Assembly (NCBI GenBank): GCA_026712715.1
Contig: JAPOPW010000059.1
Span: 52,161 to 116,160 of the forward strand
DNA length: 64,000 nucleotides
Source: Immundisolibacterales bacterium
GTDB lineage: Bacteria > Pseudomonadota > Gammaproteobacteria > HK1
Direction: 5' to 3'
In this document: in pieces, positions 27,627 to 36,500 of the stretch
Position numbering within the stretch: the stretch's first letter is position 1
Layout: each line of letters begins with the position of its first letter
The notes under the pieces: generated by a model
What the model saw: the letters and a program-made list of their open reading frames with translations, nothing else
What the model was told of the DNA's origin: nothing
Database searches by the model: none
Translations under genes and position numbers: made by a program

Positions 27627-28361
27627 CTACGCGCCTGACTCCGGGGCGTCGAACACCGCCGCCACATCGGCGGCGAATCCGTCGAGCAACGGCGATGCGG
27701 CTTTGTCACCGCGGGTGTGTACACCGCACGCCACGTAGCTCTCCCCATCGAGCACGAGCACAGTGATCGTCTCGTCTCGGGGGTCGACGAGCCAGTACTC
27801 GGGGCTGACGACCTCGGCCACCAAATCCGCGCCAAGCCAATAACGGTTCTGGCAGCGGGGGTCCGAGCGGTCGAGCAGCAACAGCAGGTCGGGCTCGCGG
27901 AACTTGCCCTCCCGGATGCGCATCCTCAGCCCCGAGAACACCACGACGCCTCCACGCGCCAGGAGATGGCCATGGAACAGGCGATAGAGGAACGCCAGAA
28001 CGGCCCGGCGCGTGAACGTAGGCAAGGGCAATTCCTCGACGCGGCCGTCGGTGAACTCGATCCGGCGCCGGCCGTGATCGGTGAGCCACAGGTACGCCTC
28101 GTCGCTCCAGTGTCCCTGGCGCGGGAGGATGTCTCGCAGGAGCGCGTCGAGCGCCGTCTGCGACGTGGTTGCGGCTGCGCTCGCCGTGGTGGGTGTCGCC
28201 TCGGTCCCCTCAAGTGTGGCGGTCTCCGTCACGCTTCCTGTCCCCTCGGGTCGGTCGACCCCTCCGAGCGCCGGCAGGGTTCCCTCCTGCTTGGACTCCC
28301 GTGCCTTCGTCTCTCTCGGAACGAATATGCAGGTGTAGCGCAAGGCATGCAGGAACATCAT
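27627..28361 (-). CDS. Uma2-family putative endonuclease with an internal deletion
   Basis: A 244-residue DUF820/Uma2 protein (PD-(D/E)XK-like). LLRDILPRQGHWSDEAYLWL, FTDGRVEELPLPT, FREPDLLLLLDR with the catalytic Asp, and ADLVAEVVSPE are clear. In relatives about 20 residues including a conserved DLVEKR...Y segment separate EVVSP from PEYWIVDP. Here the two are joined directly as EVVSPEYWLVDPRDETITVL, implying an in-frame deletion that probably harms activity. The N-terminal ~65 residues up to about SQTAL are Thr/Glu-rich and atypical, so the start (28361, or a later codon) is uncertain. Confidence 0.7.
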   Translation of the reverse strand: MMFLHALRYTCIFVPRETKARESKQEGTLPALGGVDRPEGTGSVTETATLEGTEATPTTASAAATTSQTALDALLRDILPRQGHWSDEAYLWLTDHGRRRIEFTDGRVEELPLPTFTRRAVLAFLYRLFHGHLLARGGVVVFSGLRMRIREGKFREPDLLLLLDRSDPRCQNRYWLGADLVAEVVSPEYWLVDPRDETITVLVLDGESYVACGVHTRGDKAASPLLDGFAADVAAVFDAPESGA

Positions 28362-29045
28362 AGAGCCGGCACATGAGGCGGTTGGATGGGTCCGCCACAC
28401 CCGCAGGTGCCGGGCGCGGGGAAACGGCCGTTGCGCCGGAAACACGGCGGTGGCGCTACAAGCCGTGTCGGAAGGGAAACCGCCCCGGACGGGCGGCGGA
28501 GACTCAGATGGCCGGACGGGCTCAGGCCAACAGGATTGCTCGGCGCTCGCCACGACCTTCTTCAGTCTCGTCGGGGTGGCCGGGAGCCGCCTTCAGCTCC
28601 ATTTCAGCGCGGTGATTCCGCACGACGTGCTGCTTGCCCTCCCTTGTCGCGCGACCGTGCTCGGGGTGTGGATCACCGGCCGGGTGCGGGGCGGCGCGCG
28701 CGCCGCCGCGCAGGCGTCCGAGCTTCGCGACCAATAGCCGACGGGAGGACACCCTCGGGAGGAAGCGAGGGCCGGGGAGAGGGCGCAAGACGACAGTGCC
28801 CGGCAGGGCGGATGGCCGGCCGTCGGCCCGGCAGCTGGATCGGCTCGCCGTTTCCCGGTCGGACTTGTTCCGGAAACCTGGATGAATGCGTTGCAGGAGG
28901 ATGGTTCAATTTGTTCCATGATCACGGTTGAACAACTTGCAAAGCTACGGTCAAATACGTTGCAGAAGGCTGGTCACATGTGTTGCAGGATTCCGACTGA
29001 CGAAACCCTGACCGACGTCGGATCGAATCGGACGGGAGCGACGAC
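28362..29045. other. 684-bp stretch without a supported gene; imperfect repeats at its right end
   Basis: No complete gene is convincing here. Codons from about 28545 (+) read ATTFFSLVGVAGSRLQLHFS and LALPCRATVLGVWITGRVRG, weakly reminiscent of the end of a TauE/SafE-type permease; this could be a relic. At the right end, 28885-28922 and 28954-28991 are imperfect 38-bp direct repeats sharing gttgcag and tggt cores, 69 bp apart, with gttgaacaac between them. They lie just upstream of the ATPase gene at 29046 and may be its control region. Confidence 0.4.
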
Positions 29046-30305
29046 TTGGCAGAGCCGTACCGCCCACGCATCGTTGACGAGGAGCTCGCCGTCCGGCTCG
29101 GGTCGGCCGGAGCGGTGCTGATCGAGGGGCCCCGAGCCTGTGGGAAGACGGCGACCGGGAGGCGCCAGGCGGCGAGCGAGGTGTTGCTCGACGTGGACGC
29201 CGGCCTGCGGCAGGCGGCGGAGCTGGAGCCCGGCCTCGTTCTGGGCGGGCCGACGCCGCGTCTGATCGACGAGTGGCAGAGTGCGCCGGCCATCTGGAAC
29301 CACGTCCGCCGCGCGGTGGACATGGGCGGCGGGCCGGGTCGGTTCGTCCTGACCGGCTCGGCCGTGCCTCCCGACGACACCACCCGGCACACCGGTGCGG
29401 GTCGGGTGTCCCGGCTCCCGATGCGGCCGATGTCGCTCTTCGAGTCCGGGCATTCGACCGGAGCGATGTCCCTCGGTGCCATGCTGCGCTCGGAGTCGGT
29501 TCCCGCACAGCCCGGCCGGACGACCGTCGCGGATCTCGTCGAGCTCGTCTGCCGGGGCGGCTGGCCGGGCACGATCGGCGCGGGGGCGAACGATGCCCAG
29601 CGGTTTGTCCGCGACTACCTGGAGGAGATTCGGCGTACCGACCTCCGGAGGGTGGACGGTGTCCGCCGCGATCCGGTGCTGGTCCGGCGGGTGTTGCAGT
29701 CGCTCGCCCGGAACGTGGCCACCGAGGCGGCGGCCTCCGTCATCGCGACCGACGCGGGCGGCAACGCGGGGCCGCTCCACCCCGAGACCGTTCAGAGCTA
29801 TCTGAACGTTCTGGAGAGGGTCTTCGTGATCGAGGATCAACCGGCGTGGTCCGCGCATCTTCGTTCCCGTTCCCGGCTGCGCAAGTCGCCCAAGCGGCAC
29901 TTCGTCGATCCGTCGCTGGCGGTTGCCGCGCTTCGCACCGGTCCCGATCGCCTGCGGACCGATCTCGCTTCCTTCGGACTCCTCTTCGAGTCGCTGGTCG
30001 TGCGGGATCTGCGCGTGTATTCCCAGGCCCACGACGCCGAGGTGTATCACTACCGCGACAACACCGGTCTGGAGGTGGACGCCATCGTCGAGACGGCAGG
30101 CGGCGCCTGGATGGGCATCGAGATCAAGCTCGGTGGCGAGGGGCCGATCGAGGAAGGGGCAAGCAACCTGCTCAAGCTCGGGAGTCGGGTGGACCCGGAC
30201 CGGACCGGACCGCCGGCCGCGCTTGTGGTCATTACCGCGGTGGGTCACGGGTACACCCGGACCGACGGGGTGGTGCTGGCGCCGCTCACCGCCCTCGGCC
30301 CCTGA
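29046..30305 (+). CDS. DUF4143-family ATP-binding protein (AAA_14)
   Basis: A 419-residue P-loop ATPase of the AAA_14/DUF4143 type. YRPRIVDEELAVRLGSAGAV leads to Walker A IEGPRACGKTAT. RLIDEWQSAP is the Walker B region and RFVLTGSAVPP sensor 1. The C-terminal DUF4143 part shows FGLLFESLVVRDLRVY, HYRDNTGLEVDAIVE and GIEIKLGG, a PD-(D/E)XK-like pattern (D, E, K). The start is a TTG at 29046. Cellular role of these proteins is not established. It sits at the edge of the accessory island, after imperfect direct repeats. Confidence 0.85.
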   Translation: MAEPYRPRIVDEELAVRLGSAGAVLIEGPRACGKTATGRRQAASEVLLDVDAGLRQAAELEPGLVLGGPTPRLIDEWQSAPAIWNHVRRAVDMGGGPGRFVLTGSAVPPDDTTRHTGAGRVSRLPMRPMSLFESGHSTGAMSLGAMLRSESVPAQPGRTTVADLVELVCRGGWPGTIGAGANDAQRFVRDYLEEIRRTDLRRVDGVRRDPVLVRRVLQSLARNVATEAAASVIATDAGGNAGPLHPETVQSYLNVLERVFVIEDQPAWSAHLRSRSRLRKSPKRHFVDPSLAVAALRTGPDRLRTDLASFGLLFESLVVRDLRVYSQAHDAEVYHYRDNTGLEVDAIVETAGGAWMGIEIKLGGEGPIEEGASNLLKLGSRVDPDRTGPPAALVVITAVGHGYTRTDGVVLAPLTALGP

Positions 30306-30405
30306 CCTGCCCGTTTCAATGCCTGACTGCAACCCCGGATCCGGACCGGCCGGGAGCCCCCGGACAGCGTCGACTCGGGCCGTGCCGGTCGTGTCGCGGC
30401 GGCGG

Positions 30406-30434
30406 GTCAAGTACTTGACGACATGCACATGTCG
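30406..30434. promoter_or_regulatory. Two adjacent palindromes upstream of the autotransporter
   Basis: GTCAAGTACTTGAC (30406-30419) is a perfect 14-bp palindrome. CGACATG-ca-CATGTCG (30419-30434) follows at once with 7-bp arms. Such symmetry suggests binding sites for dimeric regulators; the protein is unknown. Confidence 0.5.
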
Positions 30435-30471
30435 TTATCAGCCGTAGCGAGTCGGGTGCCGCGCCCAATCA

Positions 30472-30507
30472 CCAAAGTGTCAAAATGCGCCAAAGTGTCA
30501 AAATGCC
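30472..30507. repeat. Two tandem 18-bp repeats upstream of the autotransporter
   Basis: Units ccaaagtgtcaaaatgcg (30472-30489) and ccaaagtgtcaaaatgcc (30490-30507) differ only in the last base. They are AT-rich compared with their surroundings and lie 71 bp before the chosen start codon, so they could be operator half-sites or a unit-number switch. Confidence 0.8.
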
Positions 30508-30523
30508 CCTGCCCGCCGCGGCC

Positions 30524-30541
30524 GGAGCTCGGGGGAGCTCC
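30524..30541 (+). promoter_or_regulatory. Hairpin in the presumed 5' leader of the autotransporter
   Basis: GGAGCTC-gggg-GAGCTCC is a perfect 7-bp stem with a 4-nt loop, ending 36 bp before the GTG start. It could act as a leader hairpin or protein-binding site. Confidence 0.4.
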
Positions 30542-30577
30542 CGAAGACGAGAGTCCTGATTGTTCGGAGAAGTACTC

Positions 30578-33373
30578 GTGAAGCAAACTGCAACCTTGGC
30601 GGTCCGATCGAACATCGGCGATGCAGGTTCGCCGGGTCTCGCGCGCCGCGTGAACGCCGGGCTCCCATTCGGCATCGCCGTGAGCGTCCTCGCCGTCGTG
30701 CTCGGCGCCGCTGGCGCGGCGCGGGCAGAGAACGAGTGCGGTCGGCCCGAAGCAGGGACGCCGATCGTCTGCTCGACCTCGAACTACGATGCGGCGACGA
30801 ACGGCAACATCGTGTACCGCCTCAGCGAGGCGAACGAGGGCGATTTCACCCTCCGGCTCACCGAAGACCTCTCGATCCGCTACGACCGCCACGACCCCGA
30901 CGACGATCTGCGGTTTTTTCCCGTAGATGGGGAACCCCTCTACAGCGCCGTCAGGATCGACACCGATGCGGACTATGCGGGCGACATCTCGTTCTTCTCT
31001 GCGGCCGACGTGGCGTCGAACGGAAGAGGGACTTCGGTCGGCCACTACGGGAAGTCGGGGGCGCTGCGAACGGAAATCGCGGGGGGCTCCTTCTCGATCG
31101 AGAGCGACTGGCGAAACGCGGTCGCCATCCACAGCTATCGTGGCGACGGTCATGAGACAAACGACGAGGTCCGCGGCGACCACGATATCGTCGTCCGCGA
31201 CGTTGTCGTCGATTTGGACGACGGGGCGTGGGCTGGAATCCTTGGATTCCAGGGCGGCGGGGGATACCTGAATGTCGCCGTGGAGGACACCTCCATCAAG
31301 GTCGACGCAGATCACGCCACCGGCGTCTTCGGTGCCCATCTTGGTGCCGGAGATGTCGACATCGAGGTCCGGGACGTCGACATGGAGGTTCGCGGCTCGG
31401 GAGCTGTCGACGGGTTCTATGGCCTTCATCTTGGCACTGGCGACACCGACATTGCCGTGCGAGACGTCGACATCGAGGTCCGCGGCGACCAGCAATCGAA
31501 CGGTATCAGCTATGTCTATTGGGGACAGGACGCAGCCGGCAACCTCACCATCGATGCCCGCGACGTCGACATCGAGGTGCACGGCGAAAGATATCTCGAT
31601 GGCATTTTCGGTTCGCACCGGGGCACGGGCGACATTGACGTCGATGTACGCCGCGCCGCTCTCGCGACGTTCGGCACGGACTCCGGCGGGATGTCCTTCG
31701 TGCACGACGGCGACGGTGGAATCGACATCGCCGCCCGCGACGTCGACATCGAGGTCCACGGCGACCGATCCACCGGCATTGGCGGCGGCCAGCGCTACCG
31801 GGGCACGGGCGACATTGCCATCGATGTTCGCGATTCGACCGTCAAGGCCACGGGAGAGAGTGTCGCCGGCATTCGGTCGTTCCACATGTCGGGTGAAGGC
31901 GCCATTCACGTCCGCGTCGACGGCGGGACGATTACGGCGCAGGGCCCGGACAGTTCCGGCATCCTGGTCGGCCTCACCGGCCGGGTATTCGGCGACCGGA
32001 CGGGGCCGATCAAGGCCCCGGCCGGTGCGGACGTCGAGGTGGACGGGAACGTGCCGGGCGGCAGCTCGGGCGCAGACGGCTACCGCGCGCACGGCGTCTT
32101 CGTGAACGGGCGCGTGCGGGGCGGCAAGGGTGTGGGGGCGGGCGTCCGGCTCTACGGAGGGGGCCGGGTCGAGATCGGCCCCCGCGGCAGCGTCGGCGCG
32201 TCTTCGGGGGTTGCGGTGCGGGCCGAGGGGGACGGAGCCGCGCTGTACGTCGGGGTGGAATTGGACGGACGCCGGCCGGGCGAGGCGATCGCGGGCGAGA
32301 TCAGGAACGACGACGGCAGGACGACGGTCGCGGTCAACGGAGTGGTCCTGCACGACGCGATGGCGGGTGCGACCGGTGCGAGGGCGCCGAACGGCATACG
32401 CGACGTATCCCTCGCAGCCTCGGAGACCGTCGCGGGACGGGCGTTCATGCCGGCGGAATTCGTGACCTCCTATGCGCCGCGGGCGGCGGTCTACGAGGCG
32501 CTGCCGGGGCTCATGCTGCGGCTGGACGACGGGCGGACGGCCGGGAAGCGGCTGCGCAAGCCCGGTTCGCCCGCGTGGGTCAGGGTTTCGGGCGGCCAGG
32601 GCTCCTACGAGCCGGACCGCTCGCATGTCGGCGCCGCTTACGATTTCGGTCGCTTCGAGGCCGAGGCGGGAGTGGATTTTGCGCTTGCCCGGGAGGAGAA
32701 CGTGACCGGTTGGGCCTCGCTGCGCCATGTGCGGGGATCAGCGGACGTATCCGCGCCGACGGGCGGCGGGAGGGTCGAGGCTGCGGGCTTCGGCGCGTCG
32801 TTCGGGGCGTCTTGGGAAAACGTCGCCGGCTACCATGCAAGCGGGCACTTCTCGGTGCTCCGCTACGACACGGACCTGCGCGCGGACGGCCGGGGGCTCC
32901 TGAAGGAGGGAGCAGGTGCGACGGTCCGTACCCTCGGGGTCGAGGCGGGACGGCGTTTCTCGCTCGCCGACGGTATTTCCTTGATGCCCCGGGCGTGGTT
33001 GACCCGCTCGGACGTTTCGATGGATGGCGTCCGGGACGCGGTCGGGTCGCGGATCTCCCTCCGCAAAGCGGCGCGGTCCATCGTCGGCCTCGGTGTTGAC
33101 ACGGAAACCGCGCTTTCGTGGGACGGCGGCGAACGCAAGCTCGACCTGCGCGGACGTCTGGGCGTGGAGCGGGTGCTGGGGGATGCAGAGACGGTAGCGG
33201 ACGTCTCGGGCGAGCAGCTCGGCTCTGAGGCGGCCCGGTCCCGGGTGGTGCTGGGCCTGGGCGCGGCGTACCGCTGGAATCGGTGGTCGCTGGGCGGTGA
33301 GGTCTTCGCATCCGGCCCGGGATCGGACGACAGCGGTTTCGCGGCCACCCTGCGCTTGGGAATGCAGTTCTAG
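30578..33373 (+). CDS. Autotransporter with repeated beta-helix passenger
   Basis: A 931-residue type V secretion protein. The GTG at 30578 is preceded by GGAGAAG; an in-frame TTG at 30560 is less likely. A long signal peptide ends in VLAVVLGAAGAARA before ENECG, and two early cysteines (ENECGRPE, IVCSTSN) may pair. The passenger has imperfect units of about 35-45 residues built around RDVDIEVRG/RDVDIEVHG (roughly residues 255-420), expected to stack as a beta-helix. A pertactin-like hinge region follows, then a C-terminal ~280-residue beta-barrel ending GFAATLRLGMQF with the terminal Phe. Adhesion or a similar surface role is inferred. Confidence 0.88.
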   Translation: MKQTATLAVRSNIGDAGSPGLARRVNAGLPFGIAVSVLAVVLGAAGAARAENECGRPEAGTPIVCSTSNYDAATNGNIVYRLSEANEGDFTLRLTEDLSIRYDRHDPDDDLRFFPVDGEPLYSAVRIDTDADYAGDISFFSAADVASNGRGTSVGHYGKSGALRTEIAGGSFSIESDWRNAVAIHSYRGDGHETNDEVRGDHDIVVRDVVVDLDDGAWAGILGFQGGGGYLNVAVEDTSIKVDADHATGVFGAHLGAGDVDIEVRDVDMEVRGSGAVDGFYGLHLGTGDTDIAVRDVDIEVRGDQQSNGISYVYWGQDAAGNLTIDARDVDIEVHGERYLDGIFGSHRGTGDIDVDVRRAALATFGTDSGGMSFVHDGDGGIDIAARDVDIEVHGDRSTGIGGGQRYRGTGDIAIDVRDSTVKATGESVAGIRSFHMSGEGAIHVRVDGGTITAQGPDSSGILVGLTGRVFGDRTGPIKAPAGADVEVDGNVPGGSSGADGYRAHGVFVNGRVRGGKGVGAGVRLYGGGRVEIGPRGSVGASSGVAVRAEGDGAALYVGVELDGRRPGEAIAGEIRNDDGRTTVAVNGVVLHDAMAGATGARAPNGIRDVSLAASETVAGRAFMPAEFVTSYAPRAAVYEALPGLMLRLDDGRTAGKRLRKPGSPAWVRVSGGQGSYEPDRSHVGAAYDFGRFEAEAGVDFALAREENVTGWASLRHVRGSADVSAPTGGGRVEAAGFGASFGASWENVAGYHASGHFSVLRYDTDLRADGRGLLKEGAGATVRTLGVEAGRRFSLADGISLMPRAWLTRSDVSMDGVRDAVGSRISLRKAARSIVGLGVDTETALSWDGGERKLDLRGRLGVERVLGDAETVADVSGEQLGSEAARSRVVLGLGAAYRWNRWSLGGEVFASGPGSDDSGFAATLRLGMQF

Positions 33374-33415
33374 CGAGGCTGTGCCTCGGACCTGCGAATC
33401 CTGTTCGAAGCCACC
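33374..33415. repeat. Post-stop element shared with 44880-44921
   Basis: Immediately after the autotransporter TAG comes cgaggctgtgcctcggacc, with a perfect CGAGGC-tgt-GCCTCG hairpin, then a tgttcgaag core. The 42 bp resemble the 42 bp right after the permease stop at 44879 (about 30 matches by eye). The hairpin may help termination. Confidence 0.5.
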
Positions 33416-33508
33416 TCTCGCATGCCGGGATGACGAGGGAAAATTGACGTGACCCGGGGACTTTCGTACCGTTCCACGTTGCCTCGAACGACGCCTGACC
33501 CCACCGAC

Positions 33509-36500
33509 ATGGCCGAGACCGCCCTCGATCTCCGGACTTCCGGGCAAGCCGCGCACGCCGTGAACGAGCCCGCGTTCCCCCTTCGCTTCGTGACCGCCGC
33601 GAGCCTCTTCGACGGGCACGACGCGGCGATCAACGTCATGCGGCGCCTGCTCCAGGCGTCCGGGGCGGAGGTGGTCCACCTCGGCCACAACCGCGCCGTC
33701 GAGGAGGTGGTGACCGCGGCCCTCCACGAGGACGTGCACGGCGTCGCGGTGAGCTCCTACCAGGGCGGACACATCGAGTACTTCCGGTACATGCGGGACA
33801 TGCTCCGCGAGCGCGGGGCGGGGCACGTGCGGATCTTCGGTGGCGGCGGCGGGGTCATCGTGCCCGAGGAGGTGCGCGAGCTCCACGACTACGGCATCAC
33901 CCGCATCTACACCCCGGAGGACGGCCAGCGGATGGGCCTCCAGGGGATGATGGACGACGTGTTCGAGCGGGCCCGGGGTGCCCTCGACACGCGCGCCCTC
34001 CGGGTATCGTGGGACGATCTTCGCGCCGGGGACTTCGGGTCCCTTGCCCGCGCCATCACCTGCATCGAGCGCGGGCTCGTCGACCCCGCGGCAATGGCCG
34101 CCGGACGGCGGCCGGACCGCGCCGCGCCGGTCCTCGGCATCACCGGGACGGGGGGCTCCGGCAAGTCGTCGGTGACCGACGAGCTCGTGCGCCGGGCGCG
34201 TCTCGCGTTCGGCGACCGCCTGCGCATCGCGATCGTCGCGGCGGATCCGACGCGGCGGCGCACCGGCGGCGCGCTCCTCGGCGACCGCATCCGCATGAAC
34301 GCGATTGATCACCCGGGGATCTACATGCGCTCGCTCGCGACCCGCGCCTCGGGAAAGGAGATCCCGGCCGTGCTTCCGGACGTGCTCGCCGCGGTCCAGC
34401 TCGCCGGGTTCGACCTCGTGATCGTCGAGACCTCCGGAATCGGGCAGGGGGACGCGGCGCTCGCGCCGCTCGTCGACGCGAGCCTGTACGTCATGACCCC
34501 GGAGTTCGGGGCGGCGAGCCAGCTCGAGAAGATCGACATGCTCGACTTCGCGGACGTCGTCGCCATCAACAAGTTCGACCGCAAGGGGGCGGCGGACGCG
34601 CTCCGCGACGTGCGGAAGCAATTTGTTCGCAACCGGGGCCTCTTCGGGGTCGCTCCGGAGACCCTGCCGGTGTACGGCACGATTGCCTCCCGGTTCAACG
34701 ACGACGGGGTGACCGCGCTCTTCCAGGGGGTCGTCGGCGCGCTCCGGGAGAACGGGCACCCCGGGACGGTGGACGGCTGGGGCGAGAGCCGGCTTCCCGC
34801 CGTCGCTACCCGGGTGTCGACCCGGGCGGCTGCGATCGTCCCGCCGCAACGGGCCCGCTATCTCGCCGAGGTCGCGGAGACGGTGCGAGGGTGGCGGGCG
34901 AGGGTCGAGGCCCAGTCGGAAATCGCACGCGAGCGCCAGCAGCTCCGTGGGGCGGCTCGCATGCTGGAAGCGGGCGCCGCCGCCGGTGCCCCCTCGAGCT
35001 CCGGTTCGGGCTTGGCGGGAACCGGGGCGAAGGCGGCCATCGACGCCCTCGCCGCCGAACGCGAGGAGGCCCTCGACCCCGAGGCGCGCGCCCTCCTCGA
35101 CGGCTGGCCGGCCCTGCGCGAGGCGTACTCCGGCGAGGAGTACGACGTTCCCGCCGGAGGGGGGCGGACGATACCGATCCGGCTCACCCACACCACTCTC
35201 TCCGGCAACCGGGTTCGCAAGATCTCCCTGCCGCGCTACCACGACGAGGGAGACCTCCTCGGCTGGCTCATGCGCGAGAACGTCCCGGGAAGGTTTCCGT
35301 TCACCGCCGGGGTGTTCCCGTTCAAGCGCGAGGGCGAGGACCCCCTTCGCATGTTCGCCGGCGAGGGCGACGCCGCCCGCACCAACGAGCGCTTCCACTA
35401 CCTCTCGCAGCACTCCGAGGCGAAGCGGCTCTCGACCGCGTTCGACTCCGTGACCCTCTACGGATTCGATCCCGACCACCGGCCCGACATCTACGGGAAG
35501 GTCGGGAACTCGGGGGTCTCGATCGCGACCCTGGACGACATGAAGGTGCTCTACGGCGGCTTCGACCTCTGCGACCCCTCGACCTCGGTGTCGATGACCA
35601 TCAACGGCCCCGCCCCCACCATCCTCGCGATGTTCCTCAACGCCGCGATCGACCAGCAGCTCGCCGCCTTCGAGGCGGAGCACGGGCGGACTCCGGATGC
35701 GGGCGAGGCGGCGAGGGTCCGCGCCGCCACGCTCGAGCGCGTGCGGGGGACGGTCCAGGCGGACATCCTCAAGGAGGACCAGGGCCAGAACACCTGCATA
35801 TTCTCGACCGAGTTCAGCCTGAAGGTCATGGGCGACATCCAGGCGTACTTCACCGAGCACCGGGTGCGGAACTTCTACTCGGTGTCGATCTCGGGCTACC
35901 ACATCGCGGAAGCGGGGGCGAACCCCATCAGCCAGCTCGCGTTCACCCTCGCGAACGGCTTCACCTACGTCGAGGCGTACCTCGCGCGAGGCATGGACGT
36001 CGACGACTTCGCCCCGAACTTCTCGTTCTTCTTCTCGAACGGCCTTTGCCCTGAATACTCGGTGCTCGGACGGGTCGCGCGGCGGATCTGGGCCGTCGCG
36101 ATGCGCGAGAAGTACGGGGCGAACGAGCGGAGCCAACGGCTCAAGTACCACATCCAGACCTCGGGGCGTTCCCTGCACGCGCAGGAGATCGAGTTCAACG
36201 ACATCCGGACCACCCTCCAGGCCCTCATCGGGACCTACGACCACTGCAACAGTCTTCATACCAACGCCTACGACGAGGCGATCACCACCCCGACCGAGGA
36301 CAGCGTGCGGCGCGCGGTCGCGATCCAGCTCATCATCAACCGCGAATGGGGTCTCGCGAAGACCGAGAACCCGAACCAGGGAGCGTTCGTCATCGAGGAG
36401 CTGACGGATCTGGTGGAGGAAGCGGTGCTCGCGGAGTTCGAACGCCTGTCGGAGCGCGCCGGGGTTCTCGGGGCGATGGAGACCGGGTACCAGCGGGGAA

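Noticed and set aside
28450..28737. Open frame as a complete membrane protein gene
   Set aside because: Only a short hydrophobic part looks protein-like; the rest is low-complexity and no start signal is seen. Kept only as a weak possible relic.
31310..31800. Regular spacing of cgacgtcgacatcgaggt-like units, considered as a CRISPR or intergenic repeat array
   Set aside because: The units are in frame inside the autotransporter passenger and encode RDVDIEV, so they are protein repeats.
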